A stretch of DNA of 64,000 nucleotides from Acinetobacter lwoffii (GTDB lineage: Bacteria > Pseudomonadota > Gammaproteobacteria > Pseudomonadales > Moraxellaceae), in the NCBI RefSeq assembly GCF_019048525.1, contig NZ_CP077369.1:434001-498000 (forward strand). Direction: 5' to 3'. The notes under the pieces were generated by a model. It worked only from the letters and a program-made list of their open reading frames with translations. It had not been told where the DNA came from and searched no databases. Of this stretch, positions 50,685 to 59,972 are shown piece after piece. How positions within the stretch are numbered: the first letter of the stretch is position 1; the number at the start of each line of letters is the position of its first letter. A program made the translations under genes and the position numbers.

Positions 50685-52088
50685 TTAGAGTTTCTCCATC
50701 AATGCAGCCATCAATGTTTCCATATGGGTAAAACGCGACCCTTTAAACAGGAATGACATCGGCTGAGGTTGATGTGTTTCAATCAAACGAATTAAAAACG
50801 GTAATGCCTGCTCCTGATTCAGGAAAGCCTGCATTTTTTTACCATATTGTGTACTACGGGCACCTTCTTGTGCGGCCGGCGCAAATTCACCTACAGCCAC
50901 CACAAAATTAATGCCTTTCACCGAGACCAGATCCCGACCGAGCTTGTAATGCTCGATTGCGGCAGATGAACCGAGTTCACCAATATCGCCGGTGACCATG
51001 ATCCGGATGCCTTGCTGTTGTGCCAACACTTCTGCTGCTGCACGCATCGAACCCGGATTGGCATTGTAGGTGTCATCAATAAATAAATAGTCTTTGTGCG
51101 GAATAAAGTTCAGACGACCTTTCGCACCCACTGCCTGTTCCAGGCCAGCCACGATATCATCAAGATTAATACCGATCGCCAGGGCAAATGCAGCGGCAGC
51201 TGTGGCATTCTCGACATTATGCTCGCCGGCAAATGGTAAACGAACTGTTTTCGAGCCCTGTGGTGTATTCAGTGTAAAGCTTGAAGATTGAGCTTCAAGC
51301 ACCATATCGCTGGCATAGACTTCACCGCCAGCACCAAAACTCAAGCTTTTTTCAGTTTTTACTGCAGCACGAATGGTTTCAGCAAAATCATCGGCAGCGG
51401 GAATAATCGAAGTCTCAGAGATATGTGCATAGATCTCGGATTTTGCACGGCAAATTCCGTCACGGCCGCCAAATTCACCTAAATGCGCAGTCCCGATATT
51501 AATAATCCCGGCCACATGCGGCTGCACCATTTTCGAGGTGTAATCAATTTCACCCTGATGACTCGCACCGAGTTCCATCACCGCATATTGATGTTCAGGA
51601 CGCAGCTCAAGCAACATTACCGGCACGCCGAGGTCATTATTCAAATTACCACGCGTAACCAAGGTCGGTGCCAGACGCGACAGAATGCTTCCCAGCATTT
51701 CTTTAGTCGTGGTCTTGCCACTACTGCCGGTCAAGGCAATGACTTTGAGTTGAGGATTCTGCTGACGGCGATAAGCACCTAACTGTCCCAATGCCAAACG
51801 GGTATCTTCCACCACCAACTGGCAAATATCAGCATCCACCGGACGGCTGACAATGGCAATTTCACAACCTTGAGCGGCCACCTGAGCAATAAAGTCGTGC
51901 GCGTCAAAACGCTCACCTTTCAGCGCAAGAAAAGCATCACCTGATTCTGCATCACGTGAATCAGTCAAAATTCGCTTGATCTGGCCTGCAGGCTTTTTAT
52001 CATTCAGCCAGTAGCCTTGAGTAGCCTGCTGTAATTGTTCTATGCTCCACGGCTCCAGCGCCGCAGTGCTTGTTGTTGAGGTATGCAT
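50685..52088 (-). CDS. murF: UDP-MurNAc-tripeptide:D-alanyl-D-alanine ligase MurF
   Basis: A 467-residue ATP-dependent ligase that adds D-Ala-D-Ala to the peptidoglycan precursor. The N-terminal Rossmann-like domain contains DSRDAESGDAFLALKGERFD, the ATP loop is TGSSGKTTTKEML (about 119-131) and NLNNDLGVPVMLLEL follows. The C-terminal domain has YNANPGSMRAA near 340. It is 9 bp after murE. Confidence 0.97.
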   Translation of the reverse strand: MHTSTTSTAALEPWSIEQLQQATQGYWLNDKKPAGQIKRILTDSRDAESGDAFLALKGERFDAHDFIAQVAAQGCEIAIVSRPVDADICQLVVEDTRLALGQLGAYRRQQNPQLKVIALTGSSGKTTTKEMLGSILSRLAPTLVTRGNLNNDLGVPVMLLELRPEHQYAVMELGASHQGEIDYTSKMVQPHVAGIINIGTAHLGEFGGRDGICRAKSEIYAHISETSIIPAADDFAETIRAAVKTEKSLSFGAGGEVYASDMVLEAQSSSFTLNTPQGSKTVRLPFAGEHNVENATAAAAFALAIGINLDDIVAGLEQAVGAKGRLNFIPHKDYLFIDDTYNANPGSMRAAAEVLAQQQGIRIMVTGDIGELGSSAAIEHYKLGRDLVSVKGINFVVAVGEFAPAAQEGARSTQYGKKMQAFLNQEQALPFLIRLIETHQPQPMSFLFKGSRFTHMETLMAALMEKL

Positions 52089-52097
52089 ATCTGAATC

Positions 52098-53594
52098 CTA
52101 ATGCGCTGAATAGGCTGAATCTGTACTGCAATGCTGGGCATCAATCGCAGCTTGCACTTCGACCACGTCATCAAACCAGTGACGTACACCATCAATTTCC
52201 TGATAATTTTCGTGCCCTTTTCCTGCAATCACCACAATATCACCCGCCTGTGCGTGTTTAACCGCAAACTTGATCGCTTCACGACGGTCATGAATTTCAT
52301 GATAGGTTTTGCCGGAAAAATCGATGCCATTTTTCATATCAGCAAAAATTTGTGCCGGATCTTCGGTTCGCGGGTTATCCGAAGTGAGTACTGCGATATC
52401 CGAACCGTCTAAAGCAGCCTGAGTCATCAGTGGACGTTTACCGCGATCACGGTCGCCGCCACAGCCGAAGACTGCCCATAGATTTTGTGAGACATGCCGT
52501 TTCAAGGTCACTAGAACCTGAGTCAGGGCATCCGGGGTATGGGCATAATCCACCACAAACAAGCGCTCTCCATCATGTAGCACCTGCATTCGGCCCGGTG
52601 CACCTTTGAGCTGTGGCACAGTTGCAATCAAACTTTCCAAGTCAAATCCGGCCTGCTCCACCATGATCAGACTGGCGACCAGATTTTCAATATTGAAATG
52701 ACCCAGCAATGGACTGTTAACCATATATTCAGCAGAAGCAGTTTTTAGTTTAAAGGTCGCACCTGAAATGCTGTACTGAATATCCTGAACCTGATAATCC
52801 GCTTTTTGCTTGGTGGAATAAGTCAAAATTTTAGGCTGTGCCGGATTGTTTTCCGCAGCATCCAGCATGATCTGTGCATGTTCATCATCGATATTGATGA
52901 CAGCCACTTTTAAAGATTCAAACCGGAATAAACCAGACTTTGCTTCTGCATAAGCTTGCAGCGTTCCATGATAATCTAGATGGTCACGACTCAAATTGCT
53001 GTAGCCTGCAATCTCGATATTACAGCCATTCAAGCGACCTTGTTCCAGACCATGCGAACTGGCTTCAATCGAGGCAAATTCCGCACCGGCCTGCGCATAG
53101 CCATGCAGGGCATTTTGCAGTTGCAAGGCATCTAGGGTGGTATGCGAAGACGCTTCCAGATTTGGCAAAATCCCGTTACCTGTGGTACCCATCACTGCAC
53201 AGGCTTTACCTTGCAGCATGATGAATTCAGCCACCAAGCGAGAAATCGTGGTTTTACCATTGGTGCCGGTAACTGCCAGAATTCGAACAGCTTGAACAGG
53301 TTGAGTAGCTTGCAAATACTGCTTTTGCCACTGCCCCATCAGATGACGTACATCTGCCACCACCAGATTTGGAGATACATCCAGCTTAGTTTCTGAAATC
53401 ACAGCCAATGCACCCTGATCCAAAGCTTTCTGGGCAAATTGAGCAGTTTTTTCCGGTTGTGACAGACTGGTCAGGCCAATAAAAATCTGTCCTGGTTTAA
53501 CTTTACGACTATCCAGCTCGAAGCCCTGAAAGGATTGCTTCATCCAGTCAGCGACATCGTGAGGGGTGTAGATATCTTGAAATGTAATAGACAT
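52098..53594 (-). CDS. murE: UDP-MurNAc-L-Ala-D-Glu:meso-diaminopimelate ligase MurE
   Basis: A 498-residue ATP-dependent ligase. The P-loop is TGTNGKTTIS (about 109-118), DHLDYHGT is near 210, and the DNPR tetrapeptide (about 405) specifies meso-diaminopimelate, as expected for a Gram-negative wall. GRMQVLHDGERLFVVDYAHTPDAL is the usual C-terminal domain junction. It follows ftsI by 11 bp. Confidence 0.97.
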   Translation of the reverse strand: MSITFQDIYTPHDVADWMKQSFQGFELDSRKVKPGQIFIGLTSLSQPEKTAQFAQKALDQGALAVISETKLDVSPNLVVADVRHLMGQWQKQYLQATQPVQAVRILAVTGTNGKTTISRLVAEFIMLQGKACAVMGTTGNGILPNLEASSHTTLDALQLQNALHGYAQAGAEFASIEASSHGLEQGRLNGCNIEIAGYSNLSRDHLDYHGTLQAYAEAKSGLFRFESLKVAVINIDDEHAQIMLDAAENNPAQPKILTYSTKQKADYQVQDIQYSISGATFKLKTASAEYMVNSPLLGHFNIENLVASLIMVEQAGFDLESLIATVPQLKGAPGRMQVLHDGERLFVVDYAHTPDALTQVLVTLKRHVSQNLWAVFGCGGDRDRGKRPLMTQAALDGSDIAVLTSDNPRTEDPAQIFADMKNGIDFSGKTYHEIHDRREAIKFAVKHAQAGDIVVIAGKGHENYQEIDGVRHWFDDVVEVQAAIDAQHCSTDSAYSAH

Positions 53595-53605
53595 TGATCA
53601 CCTAT

Positions 53606-55429
53606 TTACTGGACTTTGGGAGGTTCTAAAGGTTTGTCCAGAGGGACATTCAGCAGACGCAAGGATTCCTGCATCACGCGGGCAAAGACTGGTGCAGATA
53701 CCGTACCGCCATAGTAAGTGCCTTGTGGATTTTCTACTACCACCACCATGGCAATCCGTGGATCACTGACTGGTGCTACGCCGGCAAATAAAGCCCGGTA
53801 TTCACTGGTTGAATAACCTTTACGGTCAGCACGCAGCTTATGTGCAGTACCGGTTTTACCTGCCACGCGATAGCCTGGAATGGTGGCGCGAGTTGCTGTA
53901 CCACCTGGCAAGGTTGCAGTTTCCATCATCAGCAGGACCTGATCGGCAATCTTGGCATCGATCATCTGTTCACCCTGCGGCTGCTCTTCCAGCTTGTACA
54001 GGCTCAGCGGCATTTTTACGCCTTTATTGGCCAACATGGCATAGGCATCGGCCAGTTGTAACACGGTGGCGTTCAGACCATAACCATAGGACATAGTCGC
54101 CACTTCTGATACATTCCATTTGCTTGGTGGAAGAATCAAACCGGCACTTTCACCCGGGAATTTCACCGCTGAACGCTGACCAAAACCCAGACGTTTATAG
54201 AAGGTTGGTAAGGTTTCATACGGCAACGATAAGGCCAGTTTTGCCACACCAACGTTAGAGGATTTCTGGATAATGCCACCCAAGGTCAACTGACCATAGT
54301 TATGCGTATCACGAATGGTATGATTACCGACCCGCATACTGCCCGGTGTGGTATTCACCACTGAATTCGCCGTATATTTGCCACTTTCCAGCGCCATTGC
54401 CACGGTCAGCGGCTTCATAGTCGAACCCGGCTCGAAAGAATCGACTGCACCACGATTACGCATGGCATCCTTGTTGAGCAGGCTGTTTTTATCATTCGGG
54501 TTATACGATGGCCATGATGATAGCGCCAGAATTTCACCGGTTTTGACATCAACAGCGATCGCAGTCGCTGAACGGGCATTATTGGCGACACCGGCCGCGG
54601 TCAGCTCACGGTACATAATATATTGCAAACGCGAGTCGATACTTAAGGTAATGTTTTCGCCCGGTTCAACCTCTTTAATCACTTCCGGTTCTTTGACCCG
54701 GTTGCCTTTTTTATCGCGAATGATCTGCTGTTCGCCATCTTTTCCGGAAAGACGGCTATTCAGCTGCATTTCTAGACCTTCAATGCCGCTGCCTTCGCTA
54801 TTGGTCAGGCCAATAATCTGAGAGTTCGGCTGTGGCTGCGGATAATAACGTTTATAGTTTTTCTCAGTATATACGCCCTGAAAATTACGCTTCATGATCA
54901 GTTCGGCCTGTTGTGGCGGAACTTCTTTTTTCAGGATCAGATAACGTGAACGCGGACGTTCTTGCATTTTTTTACGCAGTTCTGCCCGATCCATACCGAC
55001 TGCATCAGCCAGCTCATCCAGATTCAGGTTTTTATCCGGTAACTGACGTTTCAGTTTGCGGCTATTCGGCTCTTTTTCCAGCGCCAGCATGGTTTCATCA
55101 TAAAGTTTTTTATTGTCAAAATAATCACGTGGATCAATCACAATTTTCATGATCGGGGTACTGATCGCCAATGGAATACCATTACGATCATAAATCACGC
55201 CACGCATCGCCTTGATGGTATTGGTTCTTAAAATATTGGCATTGGCTTTATTTTGCAAAAAATCTTTATTAATAATCTGTACATAGAAAGCACGGCAAAT
55301 CAGTGTCACAAAACACAGCAGCACCACCGCCCACATGATGTAAAAACGATTGATATAAACATTTGAGGCATTTTTGTCGGTGACCGATTGTTTTTTACGT
55401 ACCGGTTGCTTCTTTCTCTTGTCTACCAT
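53606..55429 (-). CDS. ftsI: Septal transpeptidase FtsI (PBP3)
   Basis: A 607-residue class B PBP for septal cross-linking; a target of aminopenicillins and cephalosporins in many bacteria. A basic cytoplasmic N-terminus and one membrane helix (about 32-52) are followed by the pedestal domain. The transpeptidase has Ser in FEPGSTMKP (about 330-338), KSSNVGVAK (about 385) and KTGTAHK (about 523). It sits 15 bp after ftsL. Confidence 0.97.
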   Translation of the reverse strand: MVDKRKKQPVRKKQSVTDKNASNVYINRFYIMWAVVLLCFVTLICRAFYVQIINKDFLQNKANANILRTNTIKAMRGVIYDRNGIPLAISTPIMKIVIDPRDYFDNKKLYDETMLALEKEPNSRKLKRQLPDKNLNLDELADAVGMDRAELRKKMQERPRSRYLILKKEVPPQQAELIMKRNFQGVYTEKNYKRYYPQPQPNSQIIGLTNSEGSGIEGLEMQLNSRLSGKDGEQQIIRDKKGNRVKEPEVIKEVEPGENITLSIDSRLQYIMYRELTAAGVANNARSATAIAVDVKTGEILALSSWPSYNPNDKNSLLNKDAMRNRGAVDSFEPGSTMKPLTVAMALESGKYTANSVVNTTPGSMRVGNHTIRDTHNYGQLTLGGIIQKSSNVGVAKLALSLPYETLPTFYKRLGFGQRSAVKFPGESAGLILPPSKWNVSEVATMSYGYGLNATVLQLADAYAMLANKGVKMPLSLYKLEEQPQGEQMIDAKIADQVLLMMETATLPGGTATRATIPGYRVAGKTGTAHKLRADRKGYSTSEYRALFAGVAPVSDPRIAMVVVVENPQGTYYGGTVSAPVFARVMQESLRLLNVPLDKPLEPPKVQ

Positions 55430-55444
55430 GTCGGAACGCTAGCC

Positions 55445-55777
55445 TTATTTTTTCTCATCTGAAGTTTGTGGTAAGGAAATCACGACACTTTGTGAAACCG
55501 GAGGTGAATACATACGCAGCTGTGTCACTGCACGCGTACCGATCTGTGCCGTCGCGCCAAAAGTTTGCTGCTCAATCAGCAAACGCCCCCACTCTGCATT
55601 CAGGTCATCCCTTTCACGCAGATAGGTACTCAGCTTTCTGTTATCCTGACGGTATTCAAATACCTGAAATACCACAAATACTGCACTGATGAAGACCATC
55701 AATATCAGCATGAGATAGATTGTAACTTTTTTCAGCCACAATTTTTCTGTTTTTTTATCAACCACTTCCGTTTTCAT
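55445..55777 (-). CDS. ftsL: Cell division protein FtsL
   Basis: A 110-residue bitopic protein: cytoplasmic N-terminus, one membrane helix (about 16-37) and a periplasmic coiled coil beginning YRQDNRKLSTYL and continuing ERDDLNAEWGRLLIEQQTF. That last block is the FtsL signature. It works with FtsB and FtsQ to activate FtsWI. It lies between rsmH and ftsI. Confidence 0.92.
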   Translation of the reverse strand: MKTEVVDKKTEKLWLKKVTIYLMLILMVFISAVFVVFQVFEYRQDNRKLSTYLRERDDLNAEWGRLLIEQQTFGATAQIGTRAVTQLRMYSPPVSQSVVISLPQTSDEKK

Positions 55778-55787
55778 GATCTGCCTA

Positions 55788-56699
55788 TTAAGCTAAACGT
55801 TCTGCTACCCGGAGCCATGCACTACGTGAACGAGGATTGGCTTTGACCTCCTCATCACTGGCTTTAACACGAGAAACTTTCTTTAAACGTCGCGTATCTT
55901 TCTGTTGTTGTGGCATTCCCCAGCCTGAATCCTCTTCAAGCGTTGACTCTTTTTGAATAAATTGTTTAATCAAACGGTCTTCCAGTGAATGGAAGCTAAT
56001 CACCGCCAAACGTGCTTCAGGTTTCAAGATTTCAACGGCCTGAGGCAAGAAGATTTCAATATCTTCTAATTCCTTATTAATAGCAATACGAATTGCCTGG
56101 AAAGTACGGGTCGCAGCATGCTTATTTTTTTCCCATTTCGGGTGCGCTACTTTTACAATCTCAGCCAGCTTTGCCGTGGTATCAATATATCCGGCAGCTT
56201 TAATCGCTTTGGCAATACGGCGACTATAACGCTCTTCACCATATTTAAAAATGATATTCGCCAGTGCTTCTTCTTCAATCTGGGTCAGCCATTCTGCTGC
56301 AGTTGGACCTTGCGAGTTATCCATGCGCATATCCAGCGGGCCATCTTTCATAAAACTGAAACCACGTTCAGCCTGATCCAGCTGCGGTGAAGAAACACCA
56401 AGATCCGCCATCACCCCATCGACCTGTTCAATGCCCAACTCAGCCAATGCATCTTTCAGATCAGCAAAGCTGGCATGAATAATTTTAAAACGTGAATCTT
56501 CTTGTTCGAGTTCAGCCGCCACCGCCAGTGCCTGTGGATCTTTATCAAAGGCATAAACGCGTGCATGTTCATCTAATTTGGACAGCAATAAACGCGTATG
56601 TCCACCACGACCAAAGGTCCCATCCACATAAGTTCCCGTATTGCGACCCGCCAACAAGGCATCAATCGTTTCGTGAAGTAATACAGAAATATGTGACAT
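55788..56699 (-). CDS. rsmH: 16S rRNA (cytosine(1402)-N4)-methyltransferase RsmH
   Basis: A 303-residue methyltransferase (MraW). It begins MSHISVLLHETIDAL, then shows the AdoMet loop VDGTFGRGGHTRLLLSKL near residue 26, MADLGVSSPQLD near 95, and ISFHSLEDRLIKQFI near 235. It leads the cell-division/cell-wall cluster here; no mraZ lies upstream, where the next gene belongs to sulfate uptake. Confidence 0.97.
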   Translation of the reverse strand: MSHISVLLHETIDALLAGRNTGTYVDGTFGRGGHTRLLLSKLDEHARVYAFDKDPQALAVAAELEQEDSRFKIIHASFADLKDALAELGIEQVDGVMADLGVSSPQLDQAERGFSFMKDGPLDMRMDNSQGPTAAEWLTQIEEEALANIIFKYGEERYSRRIAKAIKAAGYIDTTAKLAEIVKVAHPKWEKNKHAATRTFQAIRIAINKELEDIEIFLPQAVEILKPEARLAVISFHSLEDRLIKQFIQKESTLEEDSGWGMPQQQKDTRRLKKVSRVKASDEEVKANPRSRSAWLRVAERLA

Positions 56700-56828
56700 A
56701 AAAACTCAATCAATAGGGGGAAAAATTTAACTGCACATTATCACCCTGTTTAGGCAAAGCTCCAAACGACTTTTTGTAGATAAATATTAATTTCCATAGA
56801 GAAAACCGTTTTAGCATTTTTCTCATAC

Positions 56829-56856
56829 AAAAAAGCCTCCAGTTTCGGAGGCTTTT
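56829..56856. terminator. Intrinsic terminator after the first sulfate-binding protein gene
   Basis: AAAAAAGCCTCC/GGAGGCTTTTT with a 6-nt loop lies 28 bp after the stop of the sulfate-binding gene on the minus strand. Confidence 0.85.
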
Positions 56857-56883
56857 TCCAACCAAGATGACTTCGCAGATCAA

Positions 56884-57903
56884 TTAACGTTTGCTGTTAT
56901 AAATCTGGTCGAAAATTGCACCATTCACAAAATGGGTTTTCTGTGCATTGGCCCAACCACCAAAGACTTCATCAATGGTAAAGGTTTTGATTTTTGGGAA
57001 CTGTGCCGAATATTTGGCTAATACTTTTTCATTACGTGGACGATAGAAATGTTTAGCTGCCATTTCCTGACCCAATGGTGAATACAGGTAATTGATATAA
57101 CCAGTTGCCAACCATTTATTGCCATTTTTCTCTACTGTACGATCCACAATCGCCACTGATGGTTCAGTCAAAATCGTAATCGATGGATAAACGATATCAA
57201 ACTTGTCTTTGCCCAAGGTTTTTTGCGTTACTAAAGCTTCATTTTCCCAAGTCAGCAATACATCGCCAATCCCACGCTCGGCAAAAGTGGTCATTGAAGC
57301 ACGTGCAGCAGAATCCATCACTTTCACGTTCTTATAAAGCTTGCCCACAAATTCCTGTGCTTTGGCTTTATTACCGCCTGGCTGTTTCTCGGCATAACCC
57401 CATGCAGACAGATACACCCAACGCGGCAAACCACCCGTTTTTGGGTTCGGCGTAATAATTTGCACGCCTGGTTTGGTTAAGTCATTCCAGTCCTTGATGC
57501 CTTTCGGATTGCCTTTACGTACCATGAATACGATCGTCGAGGTATAAGGTGCGGAGTTGTGTGGGAATTCCTTTTGCCAGCCTGGCTGAATCTGACCAGA
57601 TTTCACAATTTCTTCGATGTCATTGGCCAGCGCCAAAGTCACCACATCACCTTTCAAGCCATCGACCACAGAACGTGCCTGTTTGCCCGAACCGCCATGT
57701 GACTGCTTGAAATTCACATCCAGACCGGTGCGGTTTTTCCAGTAAGCCCCAAATGATTTGTTAAATTCATCATAGAACTCACGCGTAGCATCATAGGATA
57801 CATTTAGAAACTGACGGTCTGCTGCTTGTGAAGCAGTCGCGGTCATGCCTAAACCAGTCGCCAATAAGGCAGCACTAAATAACGATTTTAATTGAGTTTT
57901 CAT
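56884..57903 (-). CDS. sbp: Sulfate ABC transporter substrate-binding protein, copy 1
   Basis: A 339-residue periplasmic binding protein for sulfate/thiosulfate. The signal peptide (residues 1-25) ends TASQAA. Signatures are [31 protein letters not shown] (about 62-79) and [19 protein letters not shown] (about 152-170). The start at 57903 gives a normal signal peptide although the ribosome-binding site is weak; the open frame to 57954 adds 17 residues. It and copy 2 are clear paralogues in tandem. No permease or ATPase gene (cysTWA) is nearby. Confidence 0.92.
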   Translation of the reverse strand: MKTQLKSLFSAALLATGLGMTATASQAADRQFLNVSYDATREFYDEFNKSFGAYWKNRTGLDVNFKQSHGGSGKQARSVVDGLKGDVVTLALANDIEEIVKSGQIQPGWQKEFPHNSAPYTSTIVFMVRKGNPKGIKDWNDLTKPGVQIITPNPKTGGLPRWVYLSAWGYAEKQPGGNKAKAQEFVGKLYKNVKVMDSAARASMTTFAERGIGDVLLTWENEALVTQKTLGKDKFDIVYPSITILTEPSVAIVDRTVEKNGNKWLATGYINYLYSPLGQEMAAKHFYRPRNEKVLAKYSAQFPKIKTFTIDEVFGGWANAQKTHFVNGAIFDQIYNSKR

Positions 57904-58147
57904 GGCAGCACGGAGTTTATCTTCATTAGATATAACTATATGAAATAAAATCATTTATCGCAATTCACCCTACAACATCACAACACGATAAAATAAAAGG
58001 TTTTTCTGTATTAATATTTTGTTTTTAAAAGGAAAATACTATTTATTATTCTACTTATATCTAATATATAGAATTTTATGCATTAGATATAAAGAAAATG
58101 GATAACACTTTAGCCATTTTCTTTATTGTATTTAGACTACCGCTCAC

Positions 58148-59149
58148 TTATCTTTTTTCATTGTAAATCTGGTCATAAATCGCCCCATTCACAAAATGTG
58201 TTTTTTGCGCTTTGGCCCAACCACCAAAGACTTTATCAATGGTAAAGGTCTGGATTTTCGGAAACTGGTCTGAATATTTGGCAGCCACTTTGGCGTCCCG
58301 CGGACGGAAGAAATATTTCGCAGCAAGCTCCTGCCCTTTCGGTGAATACAAATAGTTCAAATAACCTTTGGCCAGATGGGTATTGCCATTTTTATTCACG
58401 TTTTTATCGACAATCGCTACTGATGGCTCGGCCAGAATGGAAATCGATGGATAGACGATATCGTATTTGTCTTTACCCAGCCCTTGCATCGCCAGCAAGG
58501 CTTCATTTTCCCAGGATAAAAGCACATCGCCAATGCCGCGCTCGGCAAACGTCGTCAGTGAACCACGAGCACCGGAGTCGAGCACTTTGACATTTTGATA
58601 AAGTTTTTTCACCAGCTCTTTGGCTTTCGCATCATTCCCGCCAGGCTGTTTCAGCGCATAACCCCAAGCAGACAGGTAGATCCAACGCGGTGCGCCACCG
58701 GTTTTTGGGTTTGGGGTAATAATGTCCACACCCGCTTTGGTCAGATCATTCCAGTCTTTGATTTGCTTTGGATTCCCTTTACGCACCAAGAATACAATCG
58801 TAGAGGTATAAGGTGCCGAATTACTCGGAAACTCTTTTTGCCAGTCTTTCTCGATTAAACCTGCATTGACGATTTCTTCGATATCATTGGCCAAGGCCAA
58901 GGTTACGACATCGGCCTGCAAACCATCGACCACCGAACGTGCCTGCTTGCCTGAACCGCCATGCGACTGTTTAAAATTAACCGTTTGTCCGGTTTTCTGC
59001 TTCCAAAATTTGCCAAATTCTTCGTTATATTCCTGATAAAATTCACGGGTCGGGTCATAAGAGACATTCAGGAAATCTTTGGCAATGGAATTCTGTACTG
59101 CTGTTCCCACTAAAATTGTCAAGATTGCGGATGCTATTATTTTTTTCAT
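58148..59149 (-). CDS. sbp: Sulfate ABC transporter substrate-binding protein, copy 2
   Basis: A 333-residue paralogue of the preceding protein, with signal peptide [23 protein letters not shown] and the same [18 protein letters not shown] and [19 protein letters not shown] blocks. The two differ mainly in the signal peptide and surface residues. The start at 59149 is chosen by the signal peptide; the open frame extends to 59212. The 244-bp gap between the copies suggests separate promoters. Sulfur-starvation control by CysB is likely but no site was recognised. Confidence 0.92.
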   Translation of the reverse strand: MKKIIASAILTILVGTAVQNSIAKDFLNVSYDPTREFYQEYNEEFGKFWKQKTGQTVNFKQSHGGSGKQARSVVDGLQADVVTLALANDIEEIVNAGLIEKDWQKEFPSNSAPYTSTIVFLVRKGNPKQIKDWNDLTKAGVDIITPNPKTGGAPRWIYLSAWGYALKQPGGNDAKAKELVKKLYQNVKVLDSGARGSLTTFAERGIGDVLLSWENEALLAMQGLGKDKYDIVYPSISILAEPSVAIVDKNVNKNGNTHLAKGYLNYLYSPKGQELAAKYFFRPRDAKVAAKYSDQFPKIQTFTIDKVFGGWAKAQKTHFVNGAIYDQIYNEKR

Positions 59150-59212
59150 TTGATGTAACTCATTGTTTATATGACCTGCACTATACAAATCAAAAATAAA
59201 CATAACAATCAT

Positions 59213-59542
59213 ATGTTTATAACAATATCTACAATCTATTTATGATTTTGAGATATCTTCTAACAATTAAATTCGGATACATATTCTGCTAGAAAAGTAA
59301 TCTTCTGCTACAATATAAGACAGTTCTTCACGTTCTCTTCACAGTTGTCTGTTAAAAATAGGCCACCAAAACAGGAAATTACGATTTTTGGTAATTTTCC
59401 ACAGAGTTATATTATTTCTTTTGTAAAAAATGTGACTTGGTTCTACTTCTTTATGATCAACTGTGATTAAATTGTAGACAGAGTATTAAAAAAACATTTT
59501 TAACAAAATAAAACCAACCAGCAGTAAGGAGGAAGTTTGGAT
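59213..59542. other. Divergent AT-rich intergenic region
   Basis: About 330 bp between the divergent sulfate-binding gene and a small secreted-protein gene. It must hold both promoters. No operator was recognised, and no further ORF is credible. Confidence 0.45.
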
Positions 59543-59845
59543 ATGAAATTTACATTATTCACAGCCAGCATCCTAAGCCTGATTATGTTGTTCTCGATTC
59601 AACTCGGTCATGCCGTTGTTGTGAAGACAGATTTGCCGAAGCCTACAGTAAGCACTGTTGAAAGTAAGACTTCGCCGATTGAAAAAGCGATTCAGCAACA
59701 AAAAACTGAAAAAACACTTCAAACAGAAGATAATCTAAAAGTCTTGACTGCATTTAAAGTCGCACCTTCGCAAAATTTCTTTGCAGAACAGAATTACCGC
59801 TTCACCCGCTTTGTCCAAAGTATTTTTTCGAGCGCTCATTCTTAA
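59543..59845 (+). CDS. Small secreted protein of unknown function
   Basis: A 100-residue protein that I do not recognise. A clean signal peptide (MKFTLFTASILSLIMLFSIQ, cut after about GHA) leaves a basic/Gln-Lys-Thr-rich mature part of about 75 residues with no Cys and a C-terminal FVQSIFSSAHS. AAGGAGG lies about 10 nt upstream of this ATG; a TTG two codons earlier is the alternative. It precedes gltX but has its own terminator. Probably a periplasmic protein. Confidence 0.7.
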   Translation: MKFTLFTASILSLIMLFSIQLGHAVVVKTDLPKPTVSTVESKTSPIEKAIQQQKTEKTLQTEDNLKVLTAFKVAPSQNFFAEQNYRFTRFVQSIFSSAHS

Positions 59846-59878
59846 TCAGCCTCAACAGCGCTGAATATTCCCGGATTT

Positions 59879-59929
59879 AAAAGCCACATCATTCAATGTT
59901 GAATAAAGCATTAAGTGATGTGGCTTTTT
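59879..59929 (+). terminator. Intrinsic terminator after the small secreted-protein gene
   Basis: AAAAGCCACATCA pairs with TGATGTGGCTTTT across a loop of about 24 nt, then T-run. A TATAAT at 59933-59938 follows at once and is the probable -10 box of gltX. Confidence 0.75.
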
Positions 59930-59972
59930 CGCTATAATAGCTGCAATTTTATATCTAAGATTAGATCCGGCT

